Shown here piece after piece: positions 31,092-43,690 of a stretch of 64,000 bases of DNA. The notes beneath the pieces are model-generated. The model saw only the letters and a program-made list of their open reading frames with translations. It did no database searches and was not told the DNA's origin. Positions within the stretch are counted from its first letter, which is position 1. Each line of letters opens with the position of its first letter. Location of the stretch: NCBI GenBank assembly GCA_947650285.1, contig CANTFL010001103.1, positions 1 through 64,000 of the forward strand, written 5' to 3'. Origin of the DNA: Hyaloperonospora brassicae. Lineage: Eukaryota; Oomycota; Peronosporomycetes; Peronosporales; Peronosporaceae. A program made the translations under genes and the position numbers.

Positions 31092-31670
31092 CTACTGCTG
31101 CTCCCGCATGAACTGCTCGCGCTCTTGCTGCACCTGTGCCTGCAAATGCCGCTGCTGGTCGCCGAGGTCCATGTCCATTTCGTTCTCCTCAAACAGCCGC
31201 TGCTGCTGCTCCACCGCGTGCTGCCTCCGCTCCTGTGCTCGCTGCTGGGCAAACTGTCCCACGAGTTGCGTGAGCTGGTGGATCTCGGCAGCTGCGCCGT
31301 TCACTTGCACTTGCATGGCGTCGACCATGCCCTGCAGCTCGTGCACCTGCTTCCGCGAGGCTTTTTTCGAGTGCGGCGGCGGTGCACGGGGCGACGCCGT
31401 GTCGACGGCGTCACAGCTGCTGCTATCGGGTGGGGCTGCAGCACACTGGGCTGGGTCAGCAAAGAGCAGGACGTCGGCCGCGCTGAACGTGAGCTCGAGG
31501 GCACTGAGGTTGTCGTCGTCGAGGCGGTCGAAGCGGTTGTCGTCGTCGAGGCGGTCGAAGCGGTCGTCGTCGGTAAAGTCGAGGCGAGGCGGTGGACAGT
31601 CAAGACCCGTGGGCAGGCTGAACGCCGCGCGCTTCGAGTCGTAGACAGTGGTCGTGCTGCCGTGGTTCAT
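31092..31670 (-). CDS. Coiled-coil protein, function unknown
   Basis: A 192-residue single-exon protein starting at MNHGSTTT. Residues about 30-50 contain two tandem DDDxxFDRL units (acidic-hydrophobic repeat). A basic patch (HSKKASRKQ) follows, then a long Gln/Glu-rich amphipathic helix to the C-terminus (VHELQGMVDAMQVQVNGA, QQRLFEENEMDMDLGDQQ). The basic-then-leucine/methionine heptad layout recalls a bZIP, but the DNA-binding Asn/Arg pattern is missing, so I do not call it one. The frame extends upstream to 31,862, but that part lacks domain character and the ATG at 31,670 is preferred. Confidence 0.6.
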   Translation of the reverse strand: MNHGSTTTVYDSKRAAFSLPTGLDCPPPRLDFTDDDRFDRLDDDNRFDRLDDDNLSALELTFSAADVLLFADPAQCAAAPPDSSSCDAVDTASPRAPPPHSKKASRKQVHELQGMVDAMQVQVNGAAAEIHQLTQLVGQFAQQRAQERRQHAVEQQQRLFEENEMDMDLGDQQRHLQAQVQQEREQFMREQQ

Positions 31671-33797
31671 GATGCGATTGACGACGTGCGGGTGTGTGGG
31701 GCAGGTGGAAGATTGGGTTATGACCGATAGCTGGGCCGTAAGTGTGAGTGCGTGTCGCGCGTGGTGGGGCGCTGGGCCGGCAGTGGCTCCTTTTGATTGG
31801 GCGCGCGAGAGTGGCACTCGGGGAGCGCGCACCCGAGACGTGTTGGTGTCCGGATCAAACAAACACCAGCCGGTAGGGAGGTAGGAGCAGGTGGTTCAGT
31901 CTCCTGGCGGCCGACCCCGAAAAATCAGCCCCGCTGCCCGTCCGTCCCTCGTTCGGGGAAGGTTGATCGATGCCCGCGGTCAGCTGGCAGGGCGGTCGGT
32001 CGGTTTCACGCCTCTCAACGGACTTGCCTGTACTATGGCAGCAAGACGTCTGTGCGCCGGTCGGTGCACGCGCGAGGAGCCAGCCCCGAGCATGGCCTGT
32101 CTGGGCACGGCGTTACAGAACGAAGCCGTTGCATGCGACGATCGGTCGTTTTGGTCGGCCGGGACTCTAACCGATACTGTATGGCTGTCTCGCCCGCCCG
32201 TCCCGACCGCACGTCTCTCGTCGCCGCGTTCTGTTACAGACCCTAAGCGCAGTGACCCGCGCGGCAAAAGAGACTCACTGGTGGAAAGAGTTAGGGACGA
32301 TGTACTTCGTAACGCCTCAAGCGCCGCCGACGGAGCCGACTTGGCTGCGGCGATCCTACATGTGACGGACGGACGACCGCGGCGCTGTGACACCTGGAAG
32401 AGCAAAAGTGTCTCCCTCGAGACAGCAGAGACGCCCAGATTTTGTTTGGGATAAGACTTTTCTTGTATGGGCAGTGAGTGAGTGCACTCACACTGCGCTG
32501 CGAGAGCTCAATGACCGCGTGTGGTCACTGAGCTCTCTAAACGCTCAAAGAACGCCGGAACGGTACGGCGCATCACCGTACGTTGGCATTGGCATCTTAC
32601 AGCAAAGAAGGAGGAAGAACGACGTAGAGCTCGATGGACGACAGGAGTATGTAGTGCAATGCTTGCTACCGACATTCGATGTCGAACGAAGCGTACGTGA
32701 GAAGTGACATGTTATCGGCGCGCAGGACAAGAAGGAGGAACATGGCCCATGTCGCTTCCGTAACGCCGCTATGTTATTACATATTAAAGACGTGTGAGCG
32801 AGACACGTCGATACCGGTGGTCGACAACGCTCTGTTTGACATGAATACAAAGCCACGGAAACCAACAGCAAAAGAACGCATATAGCCATTCTGTAGCAAG
32901 AGCGAGTATATGGCGCAATGTGTGTGTGTCTGTGGCACCCTTTGTGGATTGAGAATGCCAACGCGAGTCGTCAAGGACGACGCTCGCGCTTGCCCAGCGC
33001 CAGCCAGCGCTCGCTCTGCTCCTTTCCAGTGAATCACACGGCCACAGTTGCACGCGATCTTGAGATCCGCACGAAGCGATTTGTTCACCACGTTCGAGTC
33101 ACGCAAGCGATGCCCACTCCCCCCCCCCGCCAAAGTCTGGCGTAAGGAGTGGACGGACAATCCAGTATAGCCGTCTACGTGCTTGACACGAAGCAGGATC
33201 GCGCGTCCGCGGCCTGTGAGGTGTCTCCGTGCACAGGCTGCACGCAGAAAGCGTCGAGGTGTCTATTGGAAGCGTGGAAACGATCGTCTGTCGGTGCCAG
33301 ACTAGTACAATGCTGACGAGTAGACCTCCTTTCGCTGCGCTGCCACGTCGACCGTTTTGCATGTGAAGTCGTTGGTCGCGATATCATTTGACACGATATT
33401 TATAAGACTCTTCGCCCTTGTGAACGCACGTTCTCTCGAACGCCACAGCTGTAGGACTCGCCTCGACTTTACTGCTCTCGCGGCCGTTGCGTGCTCACGT
33501 TTAGCAATCTCCGCACAACTCCTGGAGCGCAGCGCACAGCTTTTCAATATACTGCACAGCGCTCACTTTCAATTGACGGCAATTGTAGCGGTTGGCTGCT
33601 GAAGATGCTGGAAGAAACAACAGGGACTCAATGAGCAATCGGTCTCCGAGAGACTCGAATCACGTACGCCTGATGTTTTATTCGACATGCGGCATGCTGA
33701 ATGGCTCTCTCTAGCACCACGATTGTATCCTGGTAGTGTGAGCAAACCCCAGGAGCCGAACGTGTGGAGCCTCGTGCAGAGTCGTTGCCGCAACTCG
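31671..33797. other. Intergenic, no supported gene
   Basis: Short frames on both strands without recognisable domains. A C-run (33,120-33,128) and mixed-composition DNA are present. Confidence 0.4.
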
Positions 33798-35020
33798 TTA
33801 CTGAGTGTGGCGCTGCTCGAATGCCATTACAAGAGCTTTCCATTCGCCTACCGTAAAGATCATCAAACCTCGAGTGTCGTCTCCGTCCACGAATGTTGTA
33901 TGGGTATGTCGTGTACTTACCTCCCTCGATGGGCAAACCTCACCGAAGCGTTTCGACATCGAAATAGCATCAGGAGTAGTATGGTCTCTGCACTCGATGC
34001 TGGTCTTTCTTTCTGCGCTTAGGCATCATGGCCTGCAAGTCCAAGGGGCATAGCACCGTCGATTGCAATGACTTCGTCAAAGATCGACGGCACGGTACCT
34101 CTTGGAACAGGTCTACTACTGAACAGCATTGTATACATTCGATCCATCGCGACGCAAAGCACTGTGCAATGATACCAAACTGTCTTGTCTTGCTCAGTGC
34201 CATTCCATACTGTCGACGTCACTTTGTATCTCGCGCCACTTTGTACGTCTAATGTGATGACGTGTCCCAGCTAGCATCGCTTAGTCTAGGTAGATTGGGG
34301 CTCACCAAGCACTGGACCCAATGTCGGACGAAGAATCAACAGCGTTGCGCCCTGCATGTCGGACTATAAGTCACCAGAAGCACAGACTCGCCCACTCTTT
34401 CTCCACCAGCTTTTGTTGTCGATTTACACGCACATTTCTTAATGTCAAGCTGTAGAATGCTACTCGGTCCGTTCTAGCTATGCCAGACCTCAAGCATCAT
34501 CCGCTGTTTGTTCACGAGCTCGGAAATCATCTCAGCGTGGCAACAAAAGCCTGTGTTGACCTTTCGCAGCTACTGAAGGTGGCACAAGGCAACAACGAAA
34601 CGAAAAAGCTGTCAAGCTGCATACGAAAGCCTGTAGCTACTGGTCTATCAGCCGTTATTCTAGCCTGGCTATCGATCGTCCGCCCCCACCTGACAGGATA
34701 GTTCATATCATTTGAATCACGATCCGAACTGGTTCAAGCCAGTCGTCGGTTAGCAACGGCATCAGTATAACGACAACAGGGTGGAACGATGGGTAGTGAA
34801 AACGGTGACTAAGGAAGCGTATCAGCATCGGAATGGCGGAGGAATGTGCGCAAGCTGCAGCACACACGTTTCGATCAGCACCGTCTGTAATCGCTGTCGA
34901 AACGAAAGCGTTGAGAAATTGACCAAATGTGCGTGTTGTCCGCCAATGGAAGGAGCACCAGGATGGTGGCTTCAGCAAAAGCTCTGCGGTCGAGACCCTA
35001 TCAAGCAAATGATACGACAA
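33798..35020 (-). pseudogene. Possible decayed gene fragments
   Basis: Disconnected minus-strand segments look protein-like. One, at 34,703 to about 34,950, reads AIPMLIRFLSHRFHYPSFHP and LMPLLTDDWLEPVRIV. Another, near 34,030-34,200, reads GTVPSIFDEVIAIDGAMPL. A 53-codon frame starting at ATG 33,959 and ending at 33,798 reads FVDGDDTRGLMIFTVGEWKA. I cannot join them with convincing introns or name a family, so they may be remnants of one or more genes or chance. Confidence 0.22.
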
Positions 35021-35775
35021 CTTCTGGACGCTTTTCCCCTTGCTGCTCGCGTGTGGTTTTGTGTACTAGCAGAGATGACGTGGTGAGGGGTAGCGATGGT
35101 GCAATGATGCACGATATGACGTGGTCTTTTGCATGCTTTTGGACGCGAAACCGGCCGTCACTTCATAAGTAGGTAGACCTGAGACCAACAGGCACCAAAT
35201 GACGCAATGAAGTGACTGTAACGTTGTCGCTAACTGCAATATGTTAGTGACTGTAACGTTTTTATCATGCTTTCTGGCAGTAGCAGGCGGCTCACATGTA
35301 TTGAGCGAGTGTCCTACAAGCTGTAGATGGTCACGACCGAAACGATGGTCCTGCTAGTCGGATGCGCTTTATGAGCGCTGGAGGCTCTTTCGCCAAGCCA
35401 GGGGCATACCATACTACTACTTTGTAGAGGAGCTATGTACATTTAGAGATATAGTTTGCAATGACGACGTCAGACGGAATGCGTGATTGCAAGAAGACGT
35501 GTGGCAGCACCTCAGCCTTCGCATAGTACAGCCTCAACGTGAATCTCATGACGCAGTAATGTACGAACCTCAAGACAGCATTTATTGAGAATCTACCAAT
35601 GCTGCGGGCATCCACGGGCAGAACGACGAAATGCAATTTCATCTGCAAAACTTGCTGCCCTGCAGAAAAATACGAAGACTGGATTGCATTTTCTTTCTGT
35701 GCCCACTTCTCTGTTTCCATTTAACTGTGAAGACTCTGACGGCGTCAGCTTGTTACATGTTGTTGACACCGAATG
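35021..35775. other. Boundary spacer, no gene seen
   Basis: The last stretch of balanced-GC DNA before the AT-rich retrotransposon compartment. No supported feature. Confidence 0.4.
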
Positions 35776-37079
35776 GTTGATGTATGTGTAATCTAATTGA
35801 TCATAATCCCAATATTTACCTTGCTACATACATGTTGAGGAAATATCACCTCCGAAAGTTATTTCGGTACCACCTGACTGATTAGTAGAAATGGGCCATA
35901 ATGTCCACTAACAAAACCACCATCCGCTGCTAGACTCGCGCGATGGGTGGCGAGCGAGTAGCTATACTACACATTTGAAGTTTACCATGGTTAAAGTCAG
36001 ACTTAAATGATTTAATTAAAAGAATGAATTGTGTCAAGCGCATTTCTACTTTTTTTCCTGTCAAATGCGTTCCATTGATAGGCTTACCCTCACGTATGGG
36101 CGTGCCGTGTACGTGGAGTCTCGGGTCGCCTGTGTATAATTTGATTAAGTTTATGTAGATTGTATCGTATCAGTGCAAGAGGGGGGGTCCCATTTCACCC
36201 TTGTAGCACTTCTTGGTCCGTCAAACGAACACGAAAATGCTATTTCATATAAACATGTCGGATGGTGAATATGATATTCTTTCCTCACGACTAAAGGCGA
36301 ATATCATTTTAATGACACCAGATGATCTGCTGGCGAGAGAACGAGCTTGAGCGCAGATCGTAACGGTCATGCTGAACGCCTTCATGGGAACGAGCGGCAT
36401 TCCGCAGTCGAGCATGATCTTGACGCGAAAGAAGAGGAACGAACCTTGCCTTATACATCAAGATCCAAAACGTTCAAAGCTGTTAAGATAAATATGTGGT
36501 AAGCAGTCAAAATGCTGAGAAAAAATCGTCAAATGCGGGGTTTTGCGAATGGCGCTTACTCGTCAACCCGAAAGCTCGAAGATGTTTTTCCGAGTGCGAC
36601 TCAGAAAAGTAAGATTTCTTTCTTCCATGTCTCATCAGACCCGTCGACGCCATCGAATCTCGTTGCGTTGTAAATGATATGGTGTAGGTAAAGCTCAGCA
36701 TGATCACTTTTGGTAACGTGTCAAGTACCGGGCCTTATAGCTCACGCTTTATGATCCGTAATTTTTTAAATCGTACTACAACTTCAATAATACAGCCCAG
36801 TCAATTGTTTGAGCTGCTACGGGCTGAAGTCAGAGATTGATCTAAGACTATCAACGTGAAGAATAAAAAGCGTGACGTGTTCAACACACAAGAAAACTCG
36901 TGAGATATATTGCACGTAAGTTCATTTGACTATCAAGCGCGGGTAACTATGTTTACCAAAGGGCTTGCGGATGGTCTTGCCATGAGCCACTTATATCTAT
37001 TGAAAACCTGAGTTGCCCAACCGAGCAAAATCTGTGTCGGATCAAGAAGACTTAAGCTTCAGAATAGACCAAGTTAAAA

Positions 37080-37720
37080 TGGTGAACCTAGAGGCCAACG
37101 TATTGAAGAAATAAGGGACATCACACCAGGGAGAGGGTACCAGAGAGAAGGGGGTCACACAGGTAAAGTGAACCTTGAAAAAGAAGAACTTGCAGAGCCA
37201 ATCAATAATTTTCATGATCATTCAACCGTTTAAATCGTAAGGAAAGGAGCCAACCAAGGTACCTCATCTGAAGGTCCTATCCCTAGGATTATGCCTCTAT
37301 TCCTCGGTGGTGGGACTTGTCCCATATTGATATACGTCGACCCCTCACTGGTGGATCCGGTCCCTCATAGGTAGACCTTAATTACTCAGTTGTAGACTCG
37401 GTCCCTCAAGGTCAAGACACTCCTGGTCAGTAAACACAAGAAGTCAGAGCATAAACGAAGGATAGAGTAAAGAAGACGTAGGATAGGACTATATCAAATA
37501 CCAACTAATTTATGATCGACGAGGTACGTCTTCCTCGTGCTTAAGGTAGTATAGTACCTCTTTTGCCTGTTACGATATGGGATATACATTGGAACCTCCG
37601 TTAAAGATAGTCGCGACGCAATATCAAGCTGGAATAGAACTCCAGGAAGTGTTTGTCCTATGGGTTTTGCTCGAGTAGCAACCTACCAAAGATCCGCTAT
37701 CGGTAGCGGCCTCCCCTACG
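37080..37720 (+). repeat. Gag-leader repeat, copy 1 (inverted partner at 51.0-51.8 kb)
   Basis: Shares a collinear series of blocks with the reverse complement of 51.08-51.79 kb and 59.755-59.83 kb. The blocks include GGTGAAC..A.AGGC.AACGTATTGAAG, AGAAGAACTTGCAGA, several CCCTCA..GGTGGA units, AGGATAGA, GATCGAC..GG.ACGTCTTC and CGAGTAGC. It includes a run of diverged units of about 25-30 bp built on GGTCCCTCA.TGGTAGA. It is part of the decayed element. Confidence 0.55.
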
Positions 37721-39335
37721 TAGTGGTCAAGGAACAAAGTAAAGGCCAGGCAATGGACAAATCTGCGATAACGTCCAGGGGCGACAAGCCTTCTGAAGAG
37801 TCTGGTTATCAGTCCACTCCAACTAAGTTGATAGAGTGGCCACCTTCTGGCCCACCGAGTAAAGAATATCTACTCGGGGAGACCAGCTCTCCCTATATGA
37901 TGGTTGACCTCATCATCATCACACTAAGTCTTCCTAAGACTGATACCCGCCAGCAGACGTGTACAAAAGGTGAGTCAAGGTCCATATGAGTCGTCGAGGT
38001 TCCACCTACATACGTCGACAGTCCGGCGCAGTGAGTGGTTTAGGGGCTCGGTTCACAGTTTTGAAAGCCCATTACTTCAAAGTAGTGACCGCGCAAAGTG
38101 ATTGAACGTCCGCTAACGAGGACCAGACTCGGATCTGACGTTGTGCGAAGTCGCAACGACTTATCGAATCGTCAAAAACTTTCGGTGTCGGTAGTTTCGA
38201 ATCCTTATGAGAAGAGCAAGTTCAAGACAGTTTGCAGACCTCTTTTAGAAGTAATCTTTTACACATGATCCTGCGTTCGCTGACCCTGATGATTAGCTAT
38301 CCTATATCACCTCAAAGAATTAAAAAATGAAGTAATTCATGTCAAGTTTTAATACACTAGATGACTGTGGGACGTCAAATGACAAAATTCTTCTCCAGTC
38401 ACATAATACGAAATATCAGATTTGATAAGCCAAAAGCAAACCCCTATACTAGAATTTAGTGTGATGTGTAACAGGATCATCCGTAAATGTGAAGTAACGT
38501 GTATTTGGATCTCACTTCACGTTTAATGATGCACAGTAAGGTAACGCTTCTATTTTACCAGGATTGTAGGACAAATTTGATGTCATTCTTGGTCCACCAT
38601 AGCCTAGAATATCAGATCTTTATGATAGCTTGTAGCAGCAGTTCAATATATGACGCCTGCCTCTTGTTCATCATATAGACATGCGATGCGGGTCTCAACG
38701 CAATAACGAGCATGTATTTGATCTTTTCAATAGTGATATGGCCTCATTCTTAGTCCAGGTCGTTAGCACGTCTGCACATAGCCTTAGGGTAACTATCCAA
38801 ATACACGGTGGAGAAAGCCTCCGGTGACTTTGTCAAAAACAGGCAACGATGTGGATATCCACTCGAACAAGTCTCGTGGACCGATACATGGATGTATGCC
38901 TGAGAAATGTTGTCCAAGGAAGAAGAAACATGCTCATGAAAAGCGGCACAAAATAAGGCTAGGTCTACCAGATATTCGATTGTAAAGATAATTTATGTGG
39001 TGGAGCTATCATGACTTATGGTACTGAGGTGATACGGCCTCGTCAACCTGATGAGATTATTTTCTAGGAAATGATCAAGACATCAACATCCTTCAATAGC
39101 GACAGATAAGACGCAAGTGTTATGCACTCAATCTGATCGCTCCTCTAAAATAAACGTTGGATATATCTTATTTGCTAACACCCAAATTGACCGGTTCTTG
39201 CGCGATCTGCGTAGTGCGAATTCAGCCATATCTGCGTGCTTGTCGCGAGCTATATAGACGTTGACAATACTTGATATGTGGTGATATATGCTACAATCAT
39301 TGTTGTTCTCATAAGCTTATCGATGGACTAAAGCG

Positions 39336-39407
39336 CCCTTGATGAGAAGACGTTAGCGATACACGTCTCAACCCTTGATGAGAAGACGTTAGCGATACAC
39401 GTCTCAA
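39336..39407. repeat. Perfect 36-bp tandem duplication
   Basis: Two identical 36-bp units, 39,336-39,371 and 39,372-39,407, each starting CCCTTGATGAGAAGACG and ending ACACGTCTCAA. Within each unit AGACGT and ACGTCT form a short inverted pair. The duplication is perfect while the surroundings are eroded, so it is recent. Confidence 0.85.
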
Positions 39408-40750
39408 CCCTAAAATTCATCGAATAAACCACCTTCATATGATATATTTGATTATATCAAAGGATGAATTTTCTGAATACTTGCAGTGCGAAGCTGACTA
39501 AGATGAAATAGAATTGCCAAGAAACCTAGCTAAATACTGCTTTGAAGTAATGTGTCACAAAGCAGTGGTCACCGATACGCAAATAGATACTAGCGATCGA
39601 CAAGTTCTTTGCCGATAGTTTAGCGGCGGTCCTTTAAAAAAATCAACTTAATAACATATTTGTCCTATCATATGAGTGCGAAAGGTCACAGGAGTATGGA
39701 GCGTAGTTCACACAATCAACAACTGGATAGCTGTGATTTGACCGGCATAAATGCCGATACTGTGTAGAGTGCAATTGTAGGTGGAACTTAAGTGAATCCA
39801 TCTTTTCTTTCATGCTCATGTCGGATGGCATGTGCTAGATCCATATGTGTGGTTGAGACATTACGGTCACAGAAGTGAGCACCCCCTTTGATGTGCTTTA
39901 AATAGTATAGTGTAGCTATATGAGCTGTATGACGCCGGAAGAGCCCCGTGACGCCCTTGCTGAATTCAACAGATTTGACCAGAAATATGTTCAAAGTAAT
40001 ATACTTTGTAACGGCGATACTTTGGCGAGGTGTTTGTTCATATCCAGGGTATGGAAAAAAGAATTGTGCAAGTCGACCGACTCGACGTCGATAACTTTTT
40101 CTCTTGCGTGAGCGCGAGCACAAGCTGTACTACAACCTCAACAAGTGTATAGATTAAGCTAGAAAATGACAATTTAATGGTGCATGTCTAGTCGAAACGG
40201 CAAACTACCTATTTTAAATCAGACCAAGGAGGTTGTAAAATGGCATGTGCCAGTACGTGTCTAAAACCTTCGCAAGTTGAATTGTATCAAGTTCATTAAA
40301 TTACTAAAACACTCGCGAAAATACGCCTGAACGACCGCTCATCTATCTCATTTGTTTGAAAAATACCGGTAAACGCACTTGGAGTACTAAGTACCAGCAC
40401 TTAATAGAGTAACCAGGAACATCTTAATATATTCGCCATTAGTGGCAATCGCAGATCGAAATAAACCGTGCAATGTGGTCTGTGACACCAGTGATCTTGT
40501 CATCTTCCGCGCGTCGATGCAATACGACACATATGGTAAAGAGAGCGTCGTCTATTATCAGTAGCGTCAGATACAACCAGCTCAGGCCTATTTTGGTCAT
40601 GCATACTTAAGAAATACTATGCAATAAAGTATGAAATTACTAAGTTCCGCATTTTTCAAATTGAGATAGGCTCTTCAGCGTGTATAGGTACCATGTGTCA
40701 TCACTCGCGGCCTAAACTAGTACATATTTCGTAAAAATGTTACACTATGT

Positions 40751-40945
40751 ATGTCGACCTTCGATGGATATGAATTTATTGTGAAGTACATGCCCGGATG
40801 GCGTGGTGTTGTCGCTGATGCGGTTTTGCGCCGGACCGGTCTCGTGTCAGCTGCTAAGATTAAAACGATCACTCCTAGTGTTATCATGAAACCGTCGAGT
40901 GTACCGTCAAAATTTCTCTCAATGATGTGGAAAAGACGCGCTTAG
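40751..40945 (+). pseudogene. RNase H end of decayed gypsy pol
   Basis: The frame reads FDGYEFIVKYMPGWRGVVADAVLRR. This matches the family pattern Y.F.V.Y.PG..NVVADALSRR that closes the RNase H domain of Ty3/gypsy polymerases; compare the same block in the younger element near 55.5 kb. Part of the eroded element at 35.8-43.7 kb. Confidence 0.6.
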
Positions 40946-41039
40946 AAATAAAGTAAATTCTGCAACTTACATATTTAATTTCCAATCCATTGAAGCAGGA
41001 TTTGTATATGGTATTAACGGCGATAACTCATCTTCAGAC

Positions 41040-41400
41040 CGATACACGGATCTTCAATGAACTTCTGTACGACGTACAAGTTGCCGACGACAAGCCACCT
41101 GTAGTCGTTTTTACTCAGATGTTGCTGCGACTACGGATATATGGGTTTCACGAAGCAAAAAAGCGTTTGCATCGTAACCGTCAACGACTTACTTCGCGAG
41201 AAGCCGCCTCTTCGACCAGTCGAAGCAATATTCGTTCGTTTAAAGTACATTTTTTGCAACGTTTGTTGCGACGTTTGTCAACAGGTGAATCTTAGTTTAT
41301 CATCGATTGCACCTTTGCAGGATCTACCTGTTTGGCAGAAAAAAGACAGTCCTTTCCAATTGATGTTCGCCTTCGAATGGCCTAAAATGATCGCAAAAAT
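41040..41400 (+). pseudogene. Integrase zinc-binding remnant of decayed gypsy pol
   Basis: Broken frames read CDVCQQVNLSLSSIAPLQDLPV, truncated here to its key parts: CxxCQ followed by S-x-APLQ-LPV. The younger element has CEVCQRVKPSTSSRAPLQHL at the same place. The preceding HHCC histidine region is no longer readable in one frame. Confidence 0.6.
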
Positions 41401-42518
41401 ATAATATTTGAACGAATTCGGGTCGGTCGCGATAAGATGGCTCATTTTTTAGACTCTATTGTCTTGTCCTGCTATATGATGTTGATTAATAAAAATGGAA
41501 TGAATAAGGTGGTCAGCAGTATACTTCAGACCAAACAAGTTAATTCACTTTGTGCGCTGTGACTTCTAGGCAAAGCGTACACGATGATTATGCATTGAAA
41601 ATTGAAGGCATCATACGTTATACTATATGCTCCTTTTTCTGTGCTGTAATTACGATCCTTCTTCCGACGGTGAAGGTAGCCATAACGCTCGAAACAAATT
41701 ATTCGATTTATGCGCTCGCTTTATAAATTGAAGCCTAGTAGTTTGAAGAGGAGAAGTTCCATGTCTATAATCGATCTCCTGACGAACACTGTCATCTATT
41801 CACGAAGAATAATACTTACCCACTTCTCGGCAGATTGTGCGAAAACTGAAATGGCACATTTATTTATACGATGTGCGTAGACTCGCTAGCGTAGAATCGG
41901 CCAGCGTTTGGCGATAAATGATACACTCTATATATTCCCGCCACAACGTTTGACGATTCAATTATCGTGGTAGTCAACGTATTCCTATGTATAATAACAT
42001 GGACCACTTCGACGTAACGATCCTCTCGAAAGGGTCATCTCGTTTAGTAGCGCGAGAATTTGCCTTTATGGAATAGTTAAGAGCCTCGGTACTGGCTTAC
42101 GATTGGCGTCGCTAAATTAATTATACAATACTACAGGGTTTATCTGATGATGATAAAGGCCATTCAACAATGTGAAAGGCGCTCGGAAAGGTCTCGCAAG
42201 ATCCAAATGTCTATGCGCATATCACACGAAATGCGCAATTGCCGATAGGGCCAATTAGGAATTAAGTCATCCCTTAAGACAGAAATATGCTTGAAAATTG
42301 AAATCTGGTGGCATTTATCATGAAAGACAGATTTATAGACGATACCGCGCACCGACTGAGGTAAATTTATATTTTCCAATACGTTCGACAGCAAGTTGGT
42401 AAATATAGCATTCGAAAAGCATGCTTTCAAATTGTAAACATGTATTCTACGCTTAAGAAACGCTAACCAATAATAAAGTTGTTTTTGTTGTTTCGTTGTT
42501 TTGATAATCTTTTAAACG

Positions 42519-42788
42519 ATGTCTGTCGAAGACATTGATGAGATAATTGTGCTCAGTGCGATAGCCTTTCACGTCAATGTCACGGCCACATCACCTTGGA
42601 GAGTTGACAAAGTGCTCAAGGTTTCTATTGTCGGTCGACCTGTACCACCGATACTAATCCCGTCGTGGGGGAATGGGCAGTTTGCTCTCAAGAGCAAGAC
42701 AAAATACATTAAAAAGTGTTTACTCTACCACCGTATCAACCAATGTTCCGATAATACAACTGTCGCGATCAATTTGCTCAAATTATAG
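42519..42788 (+). pseudogene. Chromodomain remnant of decayed gypsy pol
   Basis: An 89-codon frame contains WRVDKVLKV near its middle and KTKYIKKCLLYHR after it, the spacing of a retroelement chromodomain (V-x-K-I-L ... WEP ... N-L-x-x-C). The central YLVKWKGY block has eroded. Its position after the integrase remnant and before the right LTR supports the reading. Confidence 0.4.
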
Positions 42789-43690
42789 TCGATTGTTCCG
42801 ACAAAGTCATTGCCAGCATCACGGAATTCTGGTGCCAAGTGTCCGTTGCTCGCATCTTGATCGTGTATGTGAGATCAACTTTGTTCAAAGACGAGTCGTC
42901 TTTCGTTTTTAATGTCCTTAATAAGTCAATTGATACCACTAAGATACCCTTGTGTCATCGTCTCCGCTTTTTCATTTTGCCAGAGATGCTTATTTGTGAA
43001 TTTCGGGAAGAATTCTACATACTCCAAAAGCAAATATTGTCGCTTTAAAGCCATCATTCCCTTGAAGAACTTCTACCACAGCATATATCGTGGGCAAATT
43101 AACTTCACATGTTGAGTAACTACGTGAATTCGAAATGGTTTACGCTGAATTTGCTCTGTAGTAGAATCAAGCAGTAAACCACCTGCTGCTAGATCTTCGA
43201 ACGCATAGTTCGTCTACGCGCGTCCATGCAGCTGAGAAATTTGCAAGTTTGCTTGCAAATTGCATGCAATCATTATCCATTCAGTGAAAAACGGATCATA
43301 TTCGATCAGATCAACAAAAGCTTTTTTATAGTGACACAAATGTAATTTGATTTCGTCAACGATCAACCACCAATCATCTATAGCAAGAAAATGTGCACAA
43401 GGGGGAGTGTGATGTAGCGATTCAGTACATGTTATGATATTGAAACCGATTTTAAGTCATTTCTATATTTGATCGATGTGATATTATTTCCATATTTGTA
43501 CCTTATTAGGTAATATTTAGCAGACTTCTTCTCGGAAGTAAATTCTGGTATGGTCGTACTTATAAGTTGATAAAGACAATTGAAACAATACAATTTAACC
43601 AAACATCGAAGCTAGACACTCGCGATGGGTAAAGTGCGAGTAGATGTACTGCACATTTGCAGTTTACATTAGTCAGGGATCATTGTGTAA

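Larger units (their letters stand above)
35776..43690 (+). mobile_element. Heavily decayed Ty3/gypsy chromovirus-like element
   Basis: Two diverged candidate LTRs bracket the stretch. The left (about 35,776-36,000) and right (about 43,410-43,690) both begin TGATGTA. Both contain the block GCTAGAC...CGCGATGGGT...GCGAGTAG followed by CACATTTG and AGTTTAC. A purine tract with AAGGGGGAGTGTG lies directly before the right one. Between them, in the correct order, are Gag-like leader DNA (37.08-37.7 kb), an RNase H end (40.75 kb), an integrase zinc-binding/C-x2-C remnant (41.1-41.4 kb) and a chromodomain remnant (42.5 kb). All frames are broken. The boundaries are approximate. Confidence 0.5.

Noticed and set aside
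31024..31730. Plus-strand frames of 206 and 232 codons
   Set aside because: Antisense to the coiled-coil gene; Leu/Cys-rich as expected from reverse-reading Gln/Glu codons.
39336..39407. Hammerhead ribozyme
   Set aside because: A TTGATGAG stretch resembles the core, but the GAAA and cleavage-site parts are missing.
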